Source: CAVPKN01 sp963832835
GTDB taxonomy: Bacteria; Chlamydiota; Chlamydiia; Chlamydiales; JAAKFR01
Length of the DNA stretch: 64,000 nucleotides
Direction: 5' to 3'
NCBI GenBank assembly: GCA_963832835.1
Contig: CAWHVD010000001.1
Coordinates: 1,550,001 to 1,614,000, forward strand
The notes under the pieces were generated by a model, which ran no database searches, was not told the DNA's origin, and was given only the letters and a program-made list of their open reading frames with translations. Shown one piece after another: positions 27,722 to 36,172 of the stretch (positions are counted from its first letter, which is position 1; each line of letters opens with the position of its first letter). The translations under genes were made by a program, and so were the position numbers.

Positions 27722-30700
27722 CTAGGGCTTGCCATAGGACAAGCCATGATCTTCTTCACCCACTAATTGAATGAGACGTTGCACCAAGGGATCTTGTTCC
27801 CCCAAACTCTTCCTACATAGGATAGAGACCTCTCGCAGTGCTTTGACTTGCGGGGGAGATGCTTTTTCCGCACAGGTAATCAAGTTTTCCAATGCCACTT
27901 GAATATTAGGGTGATTTTCCCCGTGGACTTGGAGCAAAATCTTCAAATCCTTTTGGCAAAACTCGAGGGCTTTGTCGTACTCTCTAAGGTTTCCATAGAC
28001 AATCCCAATATTGTTGTAGCTTTGCGCCACATCAGGATGATTTTCATCGAGTAACTGGAGCCTAATCTTCAAAGCCTTTTGGTTAAGCTCGAGGGCTTTG
28101 TCGTACTCCCCAAGGTTGTCGTAGACATTGCCGATATTATTGTAGCTTGCGGCCACGTCGGGATGGTTTTCCCCGAGGGCCTGGAGCCTAATCTTCAAAG
28201 CCTTTTGGTAAAACTCGAGGGCTTTGTCGTACTTCCCAAGTTTGTCATAGACAAAGCCAATATTGCTGTAGCTTGTGGCTACATCGGGATGGTTTCCCCC
28301 AAAGACCTGGAGCCTAATCTTCAAAGCCTTTTGGCCAAACTCGAGGGCTTTGTCGTACTCCCCAAGGTTTCCATAGACAGAGCCGATATTGTTATAGCTA
28401 AAGGCCACATCAGGATGATTTTCCCCGTGGACTTGGAGCAAAATCTTCAAATCCTTTTGGTGAAACTCGAGGGCTTTGTCGTGCTCCCCAAGGTTTCCAT
28501 AGCCAATCCCAATATTATTGTAGCTTGTGGCCACAGAGGGATGGTTTTCCCCGTGGACTTGGAGCTGAATCTTCAAAGCCTTTTGGTAAAATTCGAGGGC
28601 TTTGTCATGCTCCCCAAGGTTTTGATAGACCATGCCGATATTATTGTAGCTTGCGGCCACGTAGGGATGGTTTTCCCCGAGGCTCTGGAGGAAAACCTTC
28701 AAAGCCTTTTGGTGACACTCGAGAGCTTTGTCGTACTCCCCAAGGCTGTTATAGACATTGCCGATATTGCTGTAGCATACGGCCACATCGGGATGGTTTT
28801 CGCCATATTTTTGCTGAGCAAGTGCCAGCGCCTTCAAGTTTCTTGGCAAGGCCTCCTGACTTTTCCCCATTTTCTCTTCTATATCTCCCAAAAACAATTG
28901 AGCCTCTATATCATTGGGATTAAGGGAGACGGCTTGTTGGCAAGCCACTTGGGCTTTGGCGTATTGGAGGGTTTTTTGAAAGGCTTGTCCTTGGACAGAG
29001 GGGCTATCATCGTAAAATAAGCTCCGGAAAGCTTTTTTGTTGCGTGTTTGATAAAACTCCTCTGCGCATCTATGGAATGGAATTAACGTTTTATAGATGT
29101 CCTCTAAAGCTTTTAAAGACTCTCCCTCAAGGTAGAGCTGGCTTGCATCTCTTGTTTGCCCCTCTTCGAGATGAAAGAGATATTCGATCTCGTCTTTGTA
29201 AAAGAGGTGGGCCCGTACTCTAAATTCAAGGACTTTGAGGATGGCTGTTTTAAGATGGGCGGCGCCTTGGGCTGAAAACACTCCTAATTTTACAAGCTCG
29301 CCCAGGCGCGCGAGTGTACCTCTCTCTTTGAGCTCAAAAAAGAGGGATAAACAGCCTAAAATCTCTTGAAAGGGGCGGTAGAGCTCTTTTTTAATTCCGA
29401 AGGCTTTAGCCTCCTCTTTTTCTTGGCAGAGATTGGGACGAAATTCCTGTAGGTGTCCTGCTAGAAGACGGAAGGCTAGGGTATGACGTTCTTTTTTCAT
29501 TTCCTTTTTGACAGCTTCTCGATAGGTGGCAACAAGTTTTTCATTGCCTGCAACAAAACATACGGCGCTGAGGGCATTGGGCAAGATGATATTACGGTCG
29601 ATCCATTTGAGCGTTTGAAAGCCGGCCAGTTTCTTGGGACTTGCGATGAGCTCATAGATACCAGGGACACCTAGGGGGCTATTGCCTGCACTATCGAGAG
29701 AAAACCCGTTGGGTGTAGGGCTAGGGTGGGCAAGGTCTACACGCGCAAAGATAGGGAATTTAGTCTCCCCTAAGTTGAGGATTTGCAGAGCGAGGATTTG
29801 AGAGAGGCGGCGGAAGTAATCGAGGGCTTCGGGAGTCTCTTTTTTCAAGATAAAGGCAAATTCTATATCAGAGTTGGGACACATCTCTGCCCTTGCCATC
29901 GATCCCATGCCAATACAGGCCCACTCTACAGGGGGCTTGCCAAGAAGATTTTGGATCTCATTGATGTGAGCACATAAAATCCCTTTGAAGCCTTCTGTTA
30001 ATAGGTTTTGCACCTTTTCTAAGGGCACCTCTGCATCCAACATTTCCTTAGCTTGTATGCGGATACGGCAGAGCTGCGTGCGGTATTTAAGGATTCTGGC
30101 TTCGGTCTGCTTATAGCCTGGCACTTGATGCTGGGTAAAAAAATCCTCTTCGATTTGAGCCAGTTGTTTCAGCAGTAATTTTTGAAGGGGTGAGCCCCCC
30201 TTATGAGTAGCTACCAGGTGTAGAGCCCCATTCAATATTTTAGCTGCGCTAAGAAGATCATTTTTATCTGTATAGAGAAGCCCCAACTTAATCAGGTGGA
30301 TAATCTGCTCTTCAATCAGATCACTTGTTTTGGCAGTGACAAGGCGTCTATAATAATAACCTTCGGCATCCTTTGAGACGGGCTCTTCGGGAAGTGTTTT
30401 GTGTGCCCCTAGAAGTGTACAGAGGATCTGGTTTTGACCCCACTTAATGGCCAAATCCAGGGGAGTGTCGTTGTTTTTGTTGAGACTATCCCAAGAAGCT
30501 CCTGCTTTGATAAGAACCTGAGCACTGGCAGCATGTCCATGTTTAGCTGCCCAGTGAAGGGGCGTGTAGTCATAGGCATTTTTGGCACCAGCATGAGCTC
30601 CTGCTTCTAAAAGAAGTTGCATAACATCGGGCTTGTCATGTGTCCAAACAGCTTTGTGGATAGGCTGCTTTCCATCTCCATCTGCAACATGGATCAATGT

Positions 30701-32347
30701 CCTTCCTATGGGATGCTTTAAAATGATTTGGAGAAGGGGCGCGTATCCATAAAAGGCTGCTACATGGAGGATGGTGTCTCCCTCTATGGCACATAGCCTG
30801 GGATCAGCACCTTTGTCTAAAAGGCAAATAGCTGCTGAGAGATGACCTTGCACAACTGCAAGATACAGGGGCGTTTTTTTTGAAAGATCTTGAGCATTGA
30901 TTGAGGCCCCCCCCTGCTCAAGTAAAATCTCAATATTTGCCGCTTGCCCCTTATAAGCTGCAAGGTGGAGAAGCGTTTGTTGAAACTTATTGGTTTGATT
31001 GGGATTAAGCCCATTTTTTAACAAAAATTGCAGGCTTTTTGGGCAAGGCCTTTGGACAATCTCTTCGATCAAGGAGGTGTTTTTTTTGACATCTTCTAAA
31101 AACATTTGAAGCACCTGGCTCTGATCGCACAATGCGGCGCTATAAAGCGGAGTGAAAGAACCGCTATGGACCATCGTAGGATCTTTTCTATGCAGCCAAA
31201 AAACAATCTGGACATGCCCTTCTGCTGCTGCCATATGCATAAGGCTTGTCCCATCCTTTCTACATTTTTTAAAAAGGGCCGGATCTTGGGACAAGAGCCA
31301 CATAAGAAGAGGCATCTGATTGCCTAAAACAGCCGCAAAGAGGCAGTTTTCTCCTTGCATATCTTCTTCACAGAGCCTCTTTCTATCCTCTAGAATCCAG
31401 CTCTGCACTTGTACTATATCTCCTGCTCTACAGGCTGCGTAGCACGCTGCAAAGGTGTAGCTCATGCTGGGGGAGCGAACGGGCTCTGCGCCGATTTCAA
31501 TAATAAAACTAGGTAGAGCTTGAGCCTTTTGAAAAACCACAATCTCATGCCAAAGCGCTTTTTGGTTTTCAAAGCAAGGGTAGTATTCCATACGTCGATT
31601 AGTGGCAGCGACAGGAACGAAATGAGCATCATAGTTTTGATAAGCCCCTTTACCCTCGAGAGTCAGCATATCAGTACATTTTTTGGGGTAGGGTTGATCA
31701 CTCACAACAGGATAGGGCTCTCGCATGGAGACCCAGGAAAGTAACAAACAGCCTTTACTGTACATAGCGGCATATTGAGCGCTATCTGTAAAATAGATGC
31801 CACTTCCAAAATAGCCTATATCTGTATTACCAGCCTCTACACCACCTGCAAAGTAGGCATGTTTCCCAAAATAGGTAAAACCAGAAGCGCAGATAGAGAC
31901 AGATTTTTCGGGGGAAGTTCCATGCCAGAGGGGAAGAACCTTCGCATGTTGTAGAGTTTCCGGTTCCTGATCGATGGTTACTTTTAAGGGAGAAAAAGGA
32001 TCTGTAAGCTCTTTCCACGTTCCTATGGCTCCTCTTCTTTCTTGGGATAAAGGTCCGGCCTGCCAAGAGGAGGAGAATTTTTGGGCCTCCTCTTCGATAT
32101 TAAAAAGATGACCCAAAAAACCCATATGCAAGGATTGGTTATAGACGCAGGTGATTTTAGTAATGCCGTATCCGGGAGGACGATCTTTCATAAACTGGCT
32201 TACAATAAATTTAGATTCCGGATCGGTAGGCAAAACGACAGTAGCTTTAAAGCGGGGGTTAGCAGGTTGCAGTCTCTTAAAAAGCTCTGTGCTCAGTTGC
32301 CAAGGTGTCTGGGATGTGGGAGGGGAGTCTTTTGGGATGGGAAGCAT
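27722..32347 (-). CDS. PARP-type ADP-ribosyltransferase / ankyrin / nucleotidyltransferase / TPR protein, copy 2
   Basis: 1541 residues, paralogous to the protein at 17992-22722 along its whole length. The PARP triad is His142 (LWHGTS), Tyr185 (FGSGIYFTDSAQYA) and Glu268 (WHEIVVFQKAQALPSF). About ten ankyrin repeats occupy residues 300-645. The nucleotidyltransferase motif is GMGSMARAEMCPNSDIEF (G815-S816, D827-x-E829), with the second helix FGIKKELYRPFQEILG. The TPR region starts near residue 1150 and its units are more diverged from each other at the DNA level than in copy 1. All catalytic residues are kept in both copies, so neither looks like a decaying duplicate. The gene lies between flhA and the truncated flhB-like gene, and probably entered or was duplicated into that locus. 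Confidence 0.85.
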   Translation of the reverse strand: MLPIPKDSPPTSQTPWQLSTELFKRLQPANPRFKATVVLPTDPESKFIVSQFMKDRPPGYGITKITCVYNQSLHMGFLGHLFNIEEEAQKFSSSWQAGPLSQERRGAIGTWKELTDPFSPLKVTIDQEPETLQHAKVLPLWHGTSPEKSVSICASGFTYFGKHAYFAGGVEAGNTDIGYFGSGIYFTDSAQYAAMYSKGCLLLSWVSMREPYPVVSDQPYPKKCTDMLTLEGKGAYQNYDAHFVPVAATNRRMEYYPCFENQKALWHEIVVFQKAQALPSFIIEIGAEPVRSPSMSYTFAACYAACRAGDIVQVQSWILEDRKRLCEEDMQGENCLFAAVLGNQMPLLMWLLSQDPALFKKCRKDGTSLMHMAAAEGHVQIVFWLHRKDPTMVHSGSFTPLYSAALCDQSQVLQMFLEDVKKNTSLIEEIVQRPCPKSLQFLLKNGLNPNQTNKFQQTLLHLAAYKGQAANIEILLEQGGASINAQDLSKKTPLYLAVVQGHLSAAICLLDKGADPRLCAIEGDTILHVAAFYGYAPLLQIILKHPIGRTLIHVADGDGKQPIHKAVWTHDKPDVMQLLLEAGAHAGAKNAYDYTPLHWAAKHGHAASAQVLIKAGASWDSLNKNNDTPLDLAIKWGQNQILCTLLGAHKTLPEEPVSKDAEGYYYRRLVTAKTSDLIEEQIIHLIKLGLLYTDKNDLLSAAKILNGALHLVATHKGGSPLQKLLLKQLAQIEEDFFTQHQVPGYKQTEARILKYRTQLCRIRIQAKEMLDAEVPLEKVQNLLTEGFKGILCAHINEIQNLLGKPPVEWACIGMGSMARAEMCPNSDIEFAFILKKETPEALDYFRRLSQILALQILNLGETKFPIFARVDLAHPSPTPNGFSLDSAGNSPLGVPGIYELIASPKKLAGFQTLKWIDRNIILPNALSAVCFVAGNEKLVATYREAVKKEMKKERHTLAFRLLAGHLQEFRPNLCQEKEEAKAFGIKKELYRPFQEILGCLSLFFELKERGTLARLGELVKLGVFSAQGAAHLKTAILKVLEFRVRAHLFYKDEIEYLFHLEEGQTRDASQLYLEGESLKALEDIYKTLIPFHRCAEEFYQTRNKKAFRSLFYDDSPSVQGQAFQKTLQYAKAQVACQQAVSLNPNDIEAQLFLGDIEEKMGKSQEALPRNLKALALAQQKYGENHPDVAVCYSNIGNVYNSLGEYDKALECHQKALKVFLQSLGENHPYVAASYNNIGMVYQNLGEHDKALEFYQKALKIQLQVHGENHPSVATSYNNIGIGYGNLGEHDKALEFHQKDLKILLQVHGENHPDVAFSYNNIGSVYGNLGEYDKALEFGQKALKIRLQVFGGNHPDVATSYSNIGFVYDKLGKYDKALEFYQKALKIRLQALGENHPDVAASYNNIGNVYDNLGEYDKALELNQKALKIRLQLLDENHPDVAQSYNNIGIVYGNLREYDKALEFCQKDLKILLQVHGENHPNIQVALENLITCAEKASPPQVKALREVSILCRKSLGEQDPLVQRLIQLVGEEDHGLSYGKP
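27890..28800 (-). repeat. 126-bp TPR-coding repeats of copy 2
   Basis: Seven to eight 126-bp units encode KLC-type TPRs (core GENHPDVAxSYNNIG). The units share the phase and many bases with those at 18174-19190 but are less alike, with no identical adjacent pair seen. The plus-strand open frames over this stretch are repeat shadows. Confidence 0.85.
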
Positions 32348-32532
32348 GTGTTTATCTCATTGTTAAAAGCTTTGGGCAAAGGAGGGGTTTCGGGCGCTAG
32401 CAAATCGGGGTGACTTGGGATGAGTAACTGATAGATCGTTTCATCAAAAAGCCAGCTGAATCAGCCAACCGGGCACGTTATCACACTATTGGAACAGAAC
32501 TCAAGGCGTACTTTTTCAAGCAAATGGAACTG

Positions 32533-33177
32533 TTAGCGCTTACGCATTTTAGATTTGCTTTGACAATCACCCTCAGCTTCCCTTTGCTCATCTTTAAGCT
32601 CTTGTTTGGTCATGCGCATGTTTTGGTTGAACTTCCATTTTTGATAGATGAAATCTCCCAAACCCAAAACAACAAGAGTAAGCGCTACTTTGACGAGCAA
32701 AGGAAACACTGTTTCGCAAATCGAGGTGGGATGTAAAGAGGGGCGCACACTCTTCATCGTAAAAAAGCCGATGGCCCCGATCACTACCACTTTCAGCAGC
32801 GTAAAAAAAATGCGGGATTGAGCCTTTTTTTTCCCTTTGCGTCGGCCCCATACCCAACCAACTTGTATCCACTGGGCTGCCAGCGCTATCACAAATAGAC
32901 ATATCAAAAATGCTGACAGGGGCGGTACAATCTTCCAGATCACCCTCTTCAATCCCTCTTCCGGATCCAGGATGTTCAATTCTGAGAAAACTTCTGTGAA
33001 AATTCCCTGCAGGTGTGCATTTAAAACTGCAGAAAAAGCCCAGAGAAGTAGTAGTCCACCCATTAATATTAGGGCTGAAGTGAGCTCAGATGAAACAGCA
33101 AACTCGTCATACTCCCTTGCCTTTTTGAGTTTACGCTGACTGGGGCTCTCTGTTTTTTCTTGCATGGACCCCATCAT
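32533..33177 (-). CDS. flhB: FlhB-like export switch protein, truncated before the NPTH domain
   Basis: 214 residues. The N-terminus (KTESPSQRKLKKAREYDEFA) is the FlhB/SctU opening, and four hydrophobic segments lie near residues 33-52, 85-108, 122-142 and 156-175. The chain reaches the conserved linker NMRMTKQELKDEQREAEGD and then stops a few residues later. The whole cytoplasmic domain with the self-cleaving NPTH sequence is missing, and about 25 residues between segments 2 and 3 also appear absent. FlhB without that domain cannot perform normal substrate switching, so the gene is either decaying or a pared-down membrane component. The large PARP gene follows downstream, where flhA would be expected next. 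Confidence 0.75.
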   Translation of the reverse strand: MMGSMQEKTESPSQRKLKKAREYDEFAVSSELTSALILMGGLLLLWAFSAVLNAHLQGIFTEVFSELNILDPEEGLKRVIWKIVPPLSAFLICLFVIALAAQWIQVGWVWGRRKGKKKAQSRIFFTLLKVVVIGAIGFFTMKSVRPSLHPTSICETVFPLLVKVALTLVVLGLGDFIYQKWKFNQNMRMTKQELKDEQREAEGDCQSKSKMRKR

Positions 33178-33261
33178 TCTAAAAAAATATTATAATGTAC
33201 AGAGCAGGGTGAATAAGATAATTGTCGTAAATTTGATCAATACGTATAGTGGGATAACACC

Positions 33262-33336
33262 CGGAGTATAGCGCAGCTTGGCTAGCGCGGCTGCTTTGGG
33301 AGCAGTAGGTCGGGGGTTCAAATCCCTCTACTCCGA
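33262..33336 (+). tRNA. tRNA-Pro (anticodon UGG)
   Basis: A full cloverleaf folds here: acceptor stem CGGAGTA / TACTCCG with discriminator A, D arm GCGC...GCGC, anticodon stem GCTGC / GCAGT enclosing the loop TTTGGGA (anticodon TGG), and a T arm around GGGGGTTCAAATCCCT. The 3' CCA is not encoded. A terminator hairpin follows directly. Confidence 0.95.
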
Positions 33337-33339
33337 TCC

Positions 33340-33372
33340 AAAAAGCGAGCTCATTTTGAGCTCGCTTTTTAT
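33340..33372 (+). terminator. Rho-independent terminator after tRNA-Pro
   Basis: A 12-bp stem AAAGCGAGCTCA / TGAGCTCGCTTT with a TTT loop ends in a T run. It lies 4 bases after the tRNA. Confidence 0.9.
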
Positions 33373-33475
33373 TTTACCCCTCGCCATAATTTGTTAGAAA
33401 ATTCGTGGTTATTCACGAAAGGCTGCTCACCAACTAGGTGGCCTACCTAAATAGTTACAAAAATTCGGGTTATTC

Positions 33476-33739
33476 ATGGGAAAATTGATTTTTGAAGACA
33501 CAGGTGAAGAGTACGAAGTAGAGGACGGCGAGCCAATCGCTACTGCTTGTGAAGAAGCAGGTGTTCCCTTTGCATGCACAGAAGGAGTTTGTGGCACCTG
33601 CGTGATCGAGGTCAAGGAAGGCATGGAAAACCTCACCTCTTTTACTCAAGAAGAGCAAGATTTTTTAGGATCATTAGAAACCGAACGCCTAGCTTGCCAA
33701 TGCAAGCTCAAGGGCGGATGTGTTAAAATTTCTTTTTAA
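33476..33739 (+). CDS. 2Fe-2S ferredoxin
   Basis: An 87-residue plant/vertebrate-type [2Fe-2S] ferredoxin. The cluster cysteines are in FACTEGVCGTCVIEV (C-x4-C-x2-C) and in ERLACQCKL. It is a small soluble electron carrier. In chlamydiae a ferredoxin gene lies next to flhA, and here it lies across the tRNA and truncated flhB from flhA, on the opposite strand. The next gene, an A-type Fe-S carrier, starts 10 bases after the stop, so the two form an Fe-S pair. Redox partners cannot be deduced. Confidence 0.92.
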   Translation: MGKLIFEDTGEEYEVEDGEPIATACEEAGVPFACTEGVCGTCVIEVKEGMENLTSFTQEEQDFLGSLETERLACQCKLKGGCVKISF

Positions 33740-33749
33740 GGATAGTAAT

Positions 33750-34322
33750 ATGACAACTGAGCAAGAAGAGAAAATTACGCGTGGAATGACAATCGGAGAG
33801 ATCTTTTCTGTTTTTCCTCACAAAAGCCAACGTCTAGCTCAGGCAATGACCAATTCTGGCCTCCATTGTTCAAGCTGCAGTGCTGCCACTTGGGAAACCT
33901 TGGAAGCTGGTATGATCGGGCATGGGATGGACGAACAGGCCATCGACAAGCTTATCAAAGAGCTCAACGCAATTCTTGCTGAAGAGATTGACCTCGATAC
34001 CATCACCCTCACCGAAAGAGCCGCTAAAAAATTCCGTGAGTTTGCCAAAGAAGAGGGTAACGAAAATTATGCTCTGCGCTTTGGTGACATGGCCGGTGGC
34101 TGCAGCGGCTTCCAGTACATCCTCGATTTTTCTGAACAAGCAGAACCTGACGACGTTGTGTTTGCATCCTCAAATGTTCAAATTCATATCAAAAAGGGAA
34201 TGATTAACCGTCTTCTTGGTTGTGTGATTGATTATGTTGACGGCCTTCAAGGGGCTGGCTTCAAAGTCTCCAACCCCAACGTGAAATCTTCCTGCGGCTG
34301 CGGCACCTCTCAAGGTTACTAA
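33750..34322 (+). CDS. DUF1858-IscA/HesB fusion, A-type Fe-S carrier
   Basis: 190 residues. Residues 9-75 are a DUF1858-like domain with a Cys pair (GLHCSSCSAATWETL), and residues 83-186 are a HesB/IscA-type scaffold. The conserved cysteines are in GGCSGFQYIL and in SSCGCGTS. A-type carriers deliver Fe-S clusters to target proteins. The fusion of both cysteine-bearing domains on one chain is the notable feature. I set the start at ATG 33750 because the longer frame overlaps the ferredoxin gene and AAGGA precedes this ATG. It is followed 4 bases later by the F-box protein gene. Confidence 0.88.
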   Translation: MTTEQEEKITRGMTIGEIFSVFPHKSQRLAQAMTNSGLHCSSCSAATWETLEAGMIGHGMDEQAIDKLIKELNAILAEEIDLDTITLTERAAKKFREFAKEEGNENYALRFGDMAGGCSGFQYILDFSEQAEPDDVVFASSNVQIHIKKGMINRLLGCVIDYVDGLQGAGFKVSNPNVKSSCGCGTSQGY

Positions 34323-34326
34323 ATGT

Positions 34327-35637
34327 ATGGCAATAGGTTCTGTAGGCCCAGGGCAAGTTCAGACCACGTTTGCTTTTTCTTCTATCCCTCAAGACAGTTT
34401 GCTGCTGATATTCACTAAATTGTTGGCGCATTCTGAAAAGAATATTTCGACTCTAGCACTCATCTGTAAAAGGTGGACGCAGGTTGTTAATCACACTGAT
34501 ACAGGACGCATGGTATTTGGGATTGCAGGTCTCCCTTTTCCAAAAAACATGCATACGAGTTGGCAACATGCTTACCGTCTTGCTATCGGCAATTTTTTTG
34601 TAAATAACCAAGGCTTAAAACCCACAATCACTACGATCCCCTACTGCAAGCAATTAAAGGTAGACATGCAGGTCGCTTGGATTGAAGATCGGGGTTTTAT
34701 TCACTACAGTGACAAACAATTTAGCGTTTGTTTTTTTGCTTCACCTCAACAAGTGAATCCGTGCCATACCACTCATTCTATTTCAAAACTTGCGGTCTAT
34801 CACGATCAGATCGTTTGTGGACTTGATAATGGTACAATCAACGTTTATTCTCTCGAACCCTTAACCTTATTGTTTGATTACAAGGCGCATAACGAACCTG
34901 TGCGACACCTATTAGAGTCTCCAACAGGTTGGGTTTCTGTTTCTTGTACAGAAATTGTCCACTTCAGACTTTTCTCTGAAAATGGACGTTCAACCGGACG
35001 TTGTCAGAAGATGTGTGAGTCCCCGACACTGTGGGTCGATGCCGAAGATGTCAAATTATTCAATCAGCGTTTTTTATTTTATTTTCATGACATTGACGAA
35101 AAAAAGGCTGGTTATTCCTCTCTTAATATCCCCCAAATACAACTTACGCCCTTTATGAGAGCTCAAAACTTAAGCATATACCTATGGGGTAACCTGATTG
35201 CCGCTCTTTCTGATCAAATGGCTTTCAGCTGTTTTCGAACCAACCCTTCACAGCCATATGGAACGGGTGGAAAAACTATTCTTGTAGAAGACTCCAATTT
35301 AAAAGCAGATGAAGAAGCGGTATATTTTTTCAGGGGCGATGTCGTTTTTAGCATCGCTTATTCACATAATTTTCAAGTTGATGAGGAATCCGAAAATCTT
35401 GATCCTGATTTTATCTCACTCTTTGACTTAAGAGGCGGTGGAAAAATGGCTTTTAATTACACAGATAACCAGGGTATCGCGCTCGACGGGGAGGGTCATT
35501 ATTTGTGTAACATTGCCAACAACAAATTCCTGTATTTTCGTGATCAGCGCAATGAAGTTGTCGTGATCGATTTTCCGATCGTTACTACTTCAAGCGGCCA
35601 CGAATCTCCCGCAAAAAAAAGAAAGATAGAAACCTAA
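34327..35637 (+). CDS. F-box and beta-propeller protein with NLS-like C-terminus (candidate host-directed effector)
   Basis: 436 residues. Residues about 18-57 match an F-box (IPQDSLLLIFTKLLAHSEKN, then LALICKRWTQVV), the Skp1-binding motif of SCF ubiquitin ligases. The remainder is beta-rich with WD40-like blades, most clearly VCGLDNGTINVYSLEPLTLL. The last residues contain PAKKRKIET, which resembles the SV40-type nuclear localisation signal. Bacteria have no SCF machinery, so such proteins in amoeba-associated bacteria are thought to recruit the host ligase. There is no Sec signal, which is compatible with type III export. It sits directly after the Fe-S carrier gene but looks functionally unrelated to it. 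F-box calls from sequence alone are short and can be fortuitous. Confidence 0.72.
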   Translation: MAIGSVGPGQVQTTFAFSSIPQDSLLLIFTKLLAHSEKNISTLALICKRWTQVVNHTDTGRMVFGIAGLPFPKNMHTSWQHAYRLAIGNFFVNNQGLKPTITTIPYCKQLKVDMQVAWIEDRGFIHYSDKQFSVCFFASPQQVNPCHTTHSISKLAVYHDQIVCGLDNGTINVYSLEPLTLLFDYKAHNEPVRHLLESPTGWVSVSCTEIVHFRLFSENGRSTGRCQKMCESPTLWVDAEDVKLFNQRFLFYFHDIDEKKAGYSSLNIPQIQLTPFMRAQNLSIYLWGNLIAALSDQMAFSCFRTNPSQPYGTGGKTILVEDSNLKADEEAVYFFRGDVVFSIAYSHNFQVDEESENLDPDFISLFDLRGGGKMAFNYTDNQGIALDGEGHYLCNIANNKFLYFRDQRNEVVVIDFPIVTTSSGHESPAKKRKIET

Positions 35638-35734
35638 GACATCGGAGGAAATGGTATTATGCAACTCCCTCATCGATTTGACAAAAATCGACTAGGAAGG
35701 TAACACATCAAAAAAACCTTTAATAAGGACTACG

Positions 35735-36172
35735 ATGAAACCTGCCTTTTTTTTAGCAACCATTGGCATACTTGCCTGCAGCGCTTGTGATCAAACACAC
35801 AATACCCCACCTCCACCTCAAGCACCCCCTCCTCAAGAAAAAACCCTCAATTTTAATCCCAAAAATGTGACAACCTACAAGGGACAGATCATTCAGATCA
35901 TGGATATCTATGACCCCTCCACCTCTTCAGACACGGTAGGGATTCTCATGCAAACAGAAAAAGGGGCCATCCCCGTCATTCTAGGACCTAGATGTTACAC
36001 CTCAGGAGGGCCCCGCCTTACCCCAGGTCAGCAGATTACAGTCACAGGCTCTGAAATCTACGTGGATGGGTCGATCCTCATGATCGCCCAAGAAGCGCAT
36101 CTTGAGGGCTATACTTTAAAACTCCGTAACAAAGATGGGAATCCCCTCTGGTCAGGTTGGACCAAAACTTAG
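35735..36172 (+). CDS. Small proline-rich lipoprotein
   Basis: 145 residues. A hydrophobic signal ends in a lipobox (ILACSAC), with Cys16 or Cys19 as the likely lipid site. Next comes a proline-rich spacer (TPPPPQAPPPQ) and a compact beta-rich domain of about 110 residues that may be OB-like. An AAGGA site precedes the ATG by 6 bases. I do not recognise the family. The gene ends tail-to-tail with lpd, overlapping it by 4 bases. Confidence 0.75.
   Translation: MKPAFFLATIGILACSACDQTHNTPPPPQAPPPQEKTLNFNPKNVTTYKGQIIQIMDIYDPSTSSDTVGILMQTEKGAIPVILGPRCYTSGGPRLTPGQQITVTGSEIYVDGSILMIAQEAHLEGYTLKLRNKDGNPLWSGWTKT

Noticed and set aside
27848..29020. Plus-strand open frames over the TPR repeats of the second large protein (up to 313 codons)
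   Set aside because: Antisense shadow of the same kind.
32420..32532. Possible remnant of the missing FlhB C-terminal domain
   Set aside because: All three minus-strand frames show no NPTH-like sequence and carry stops.
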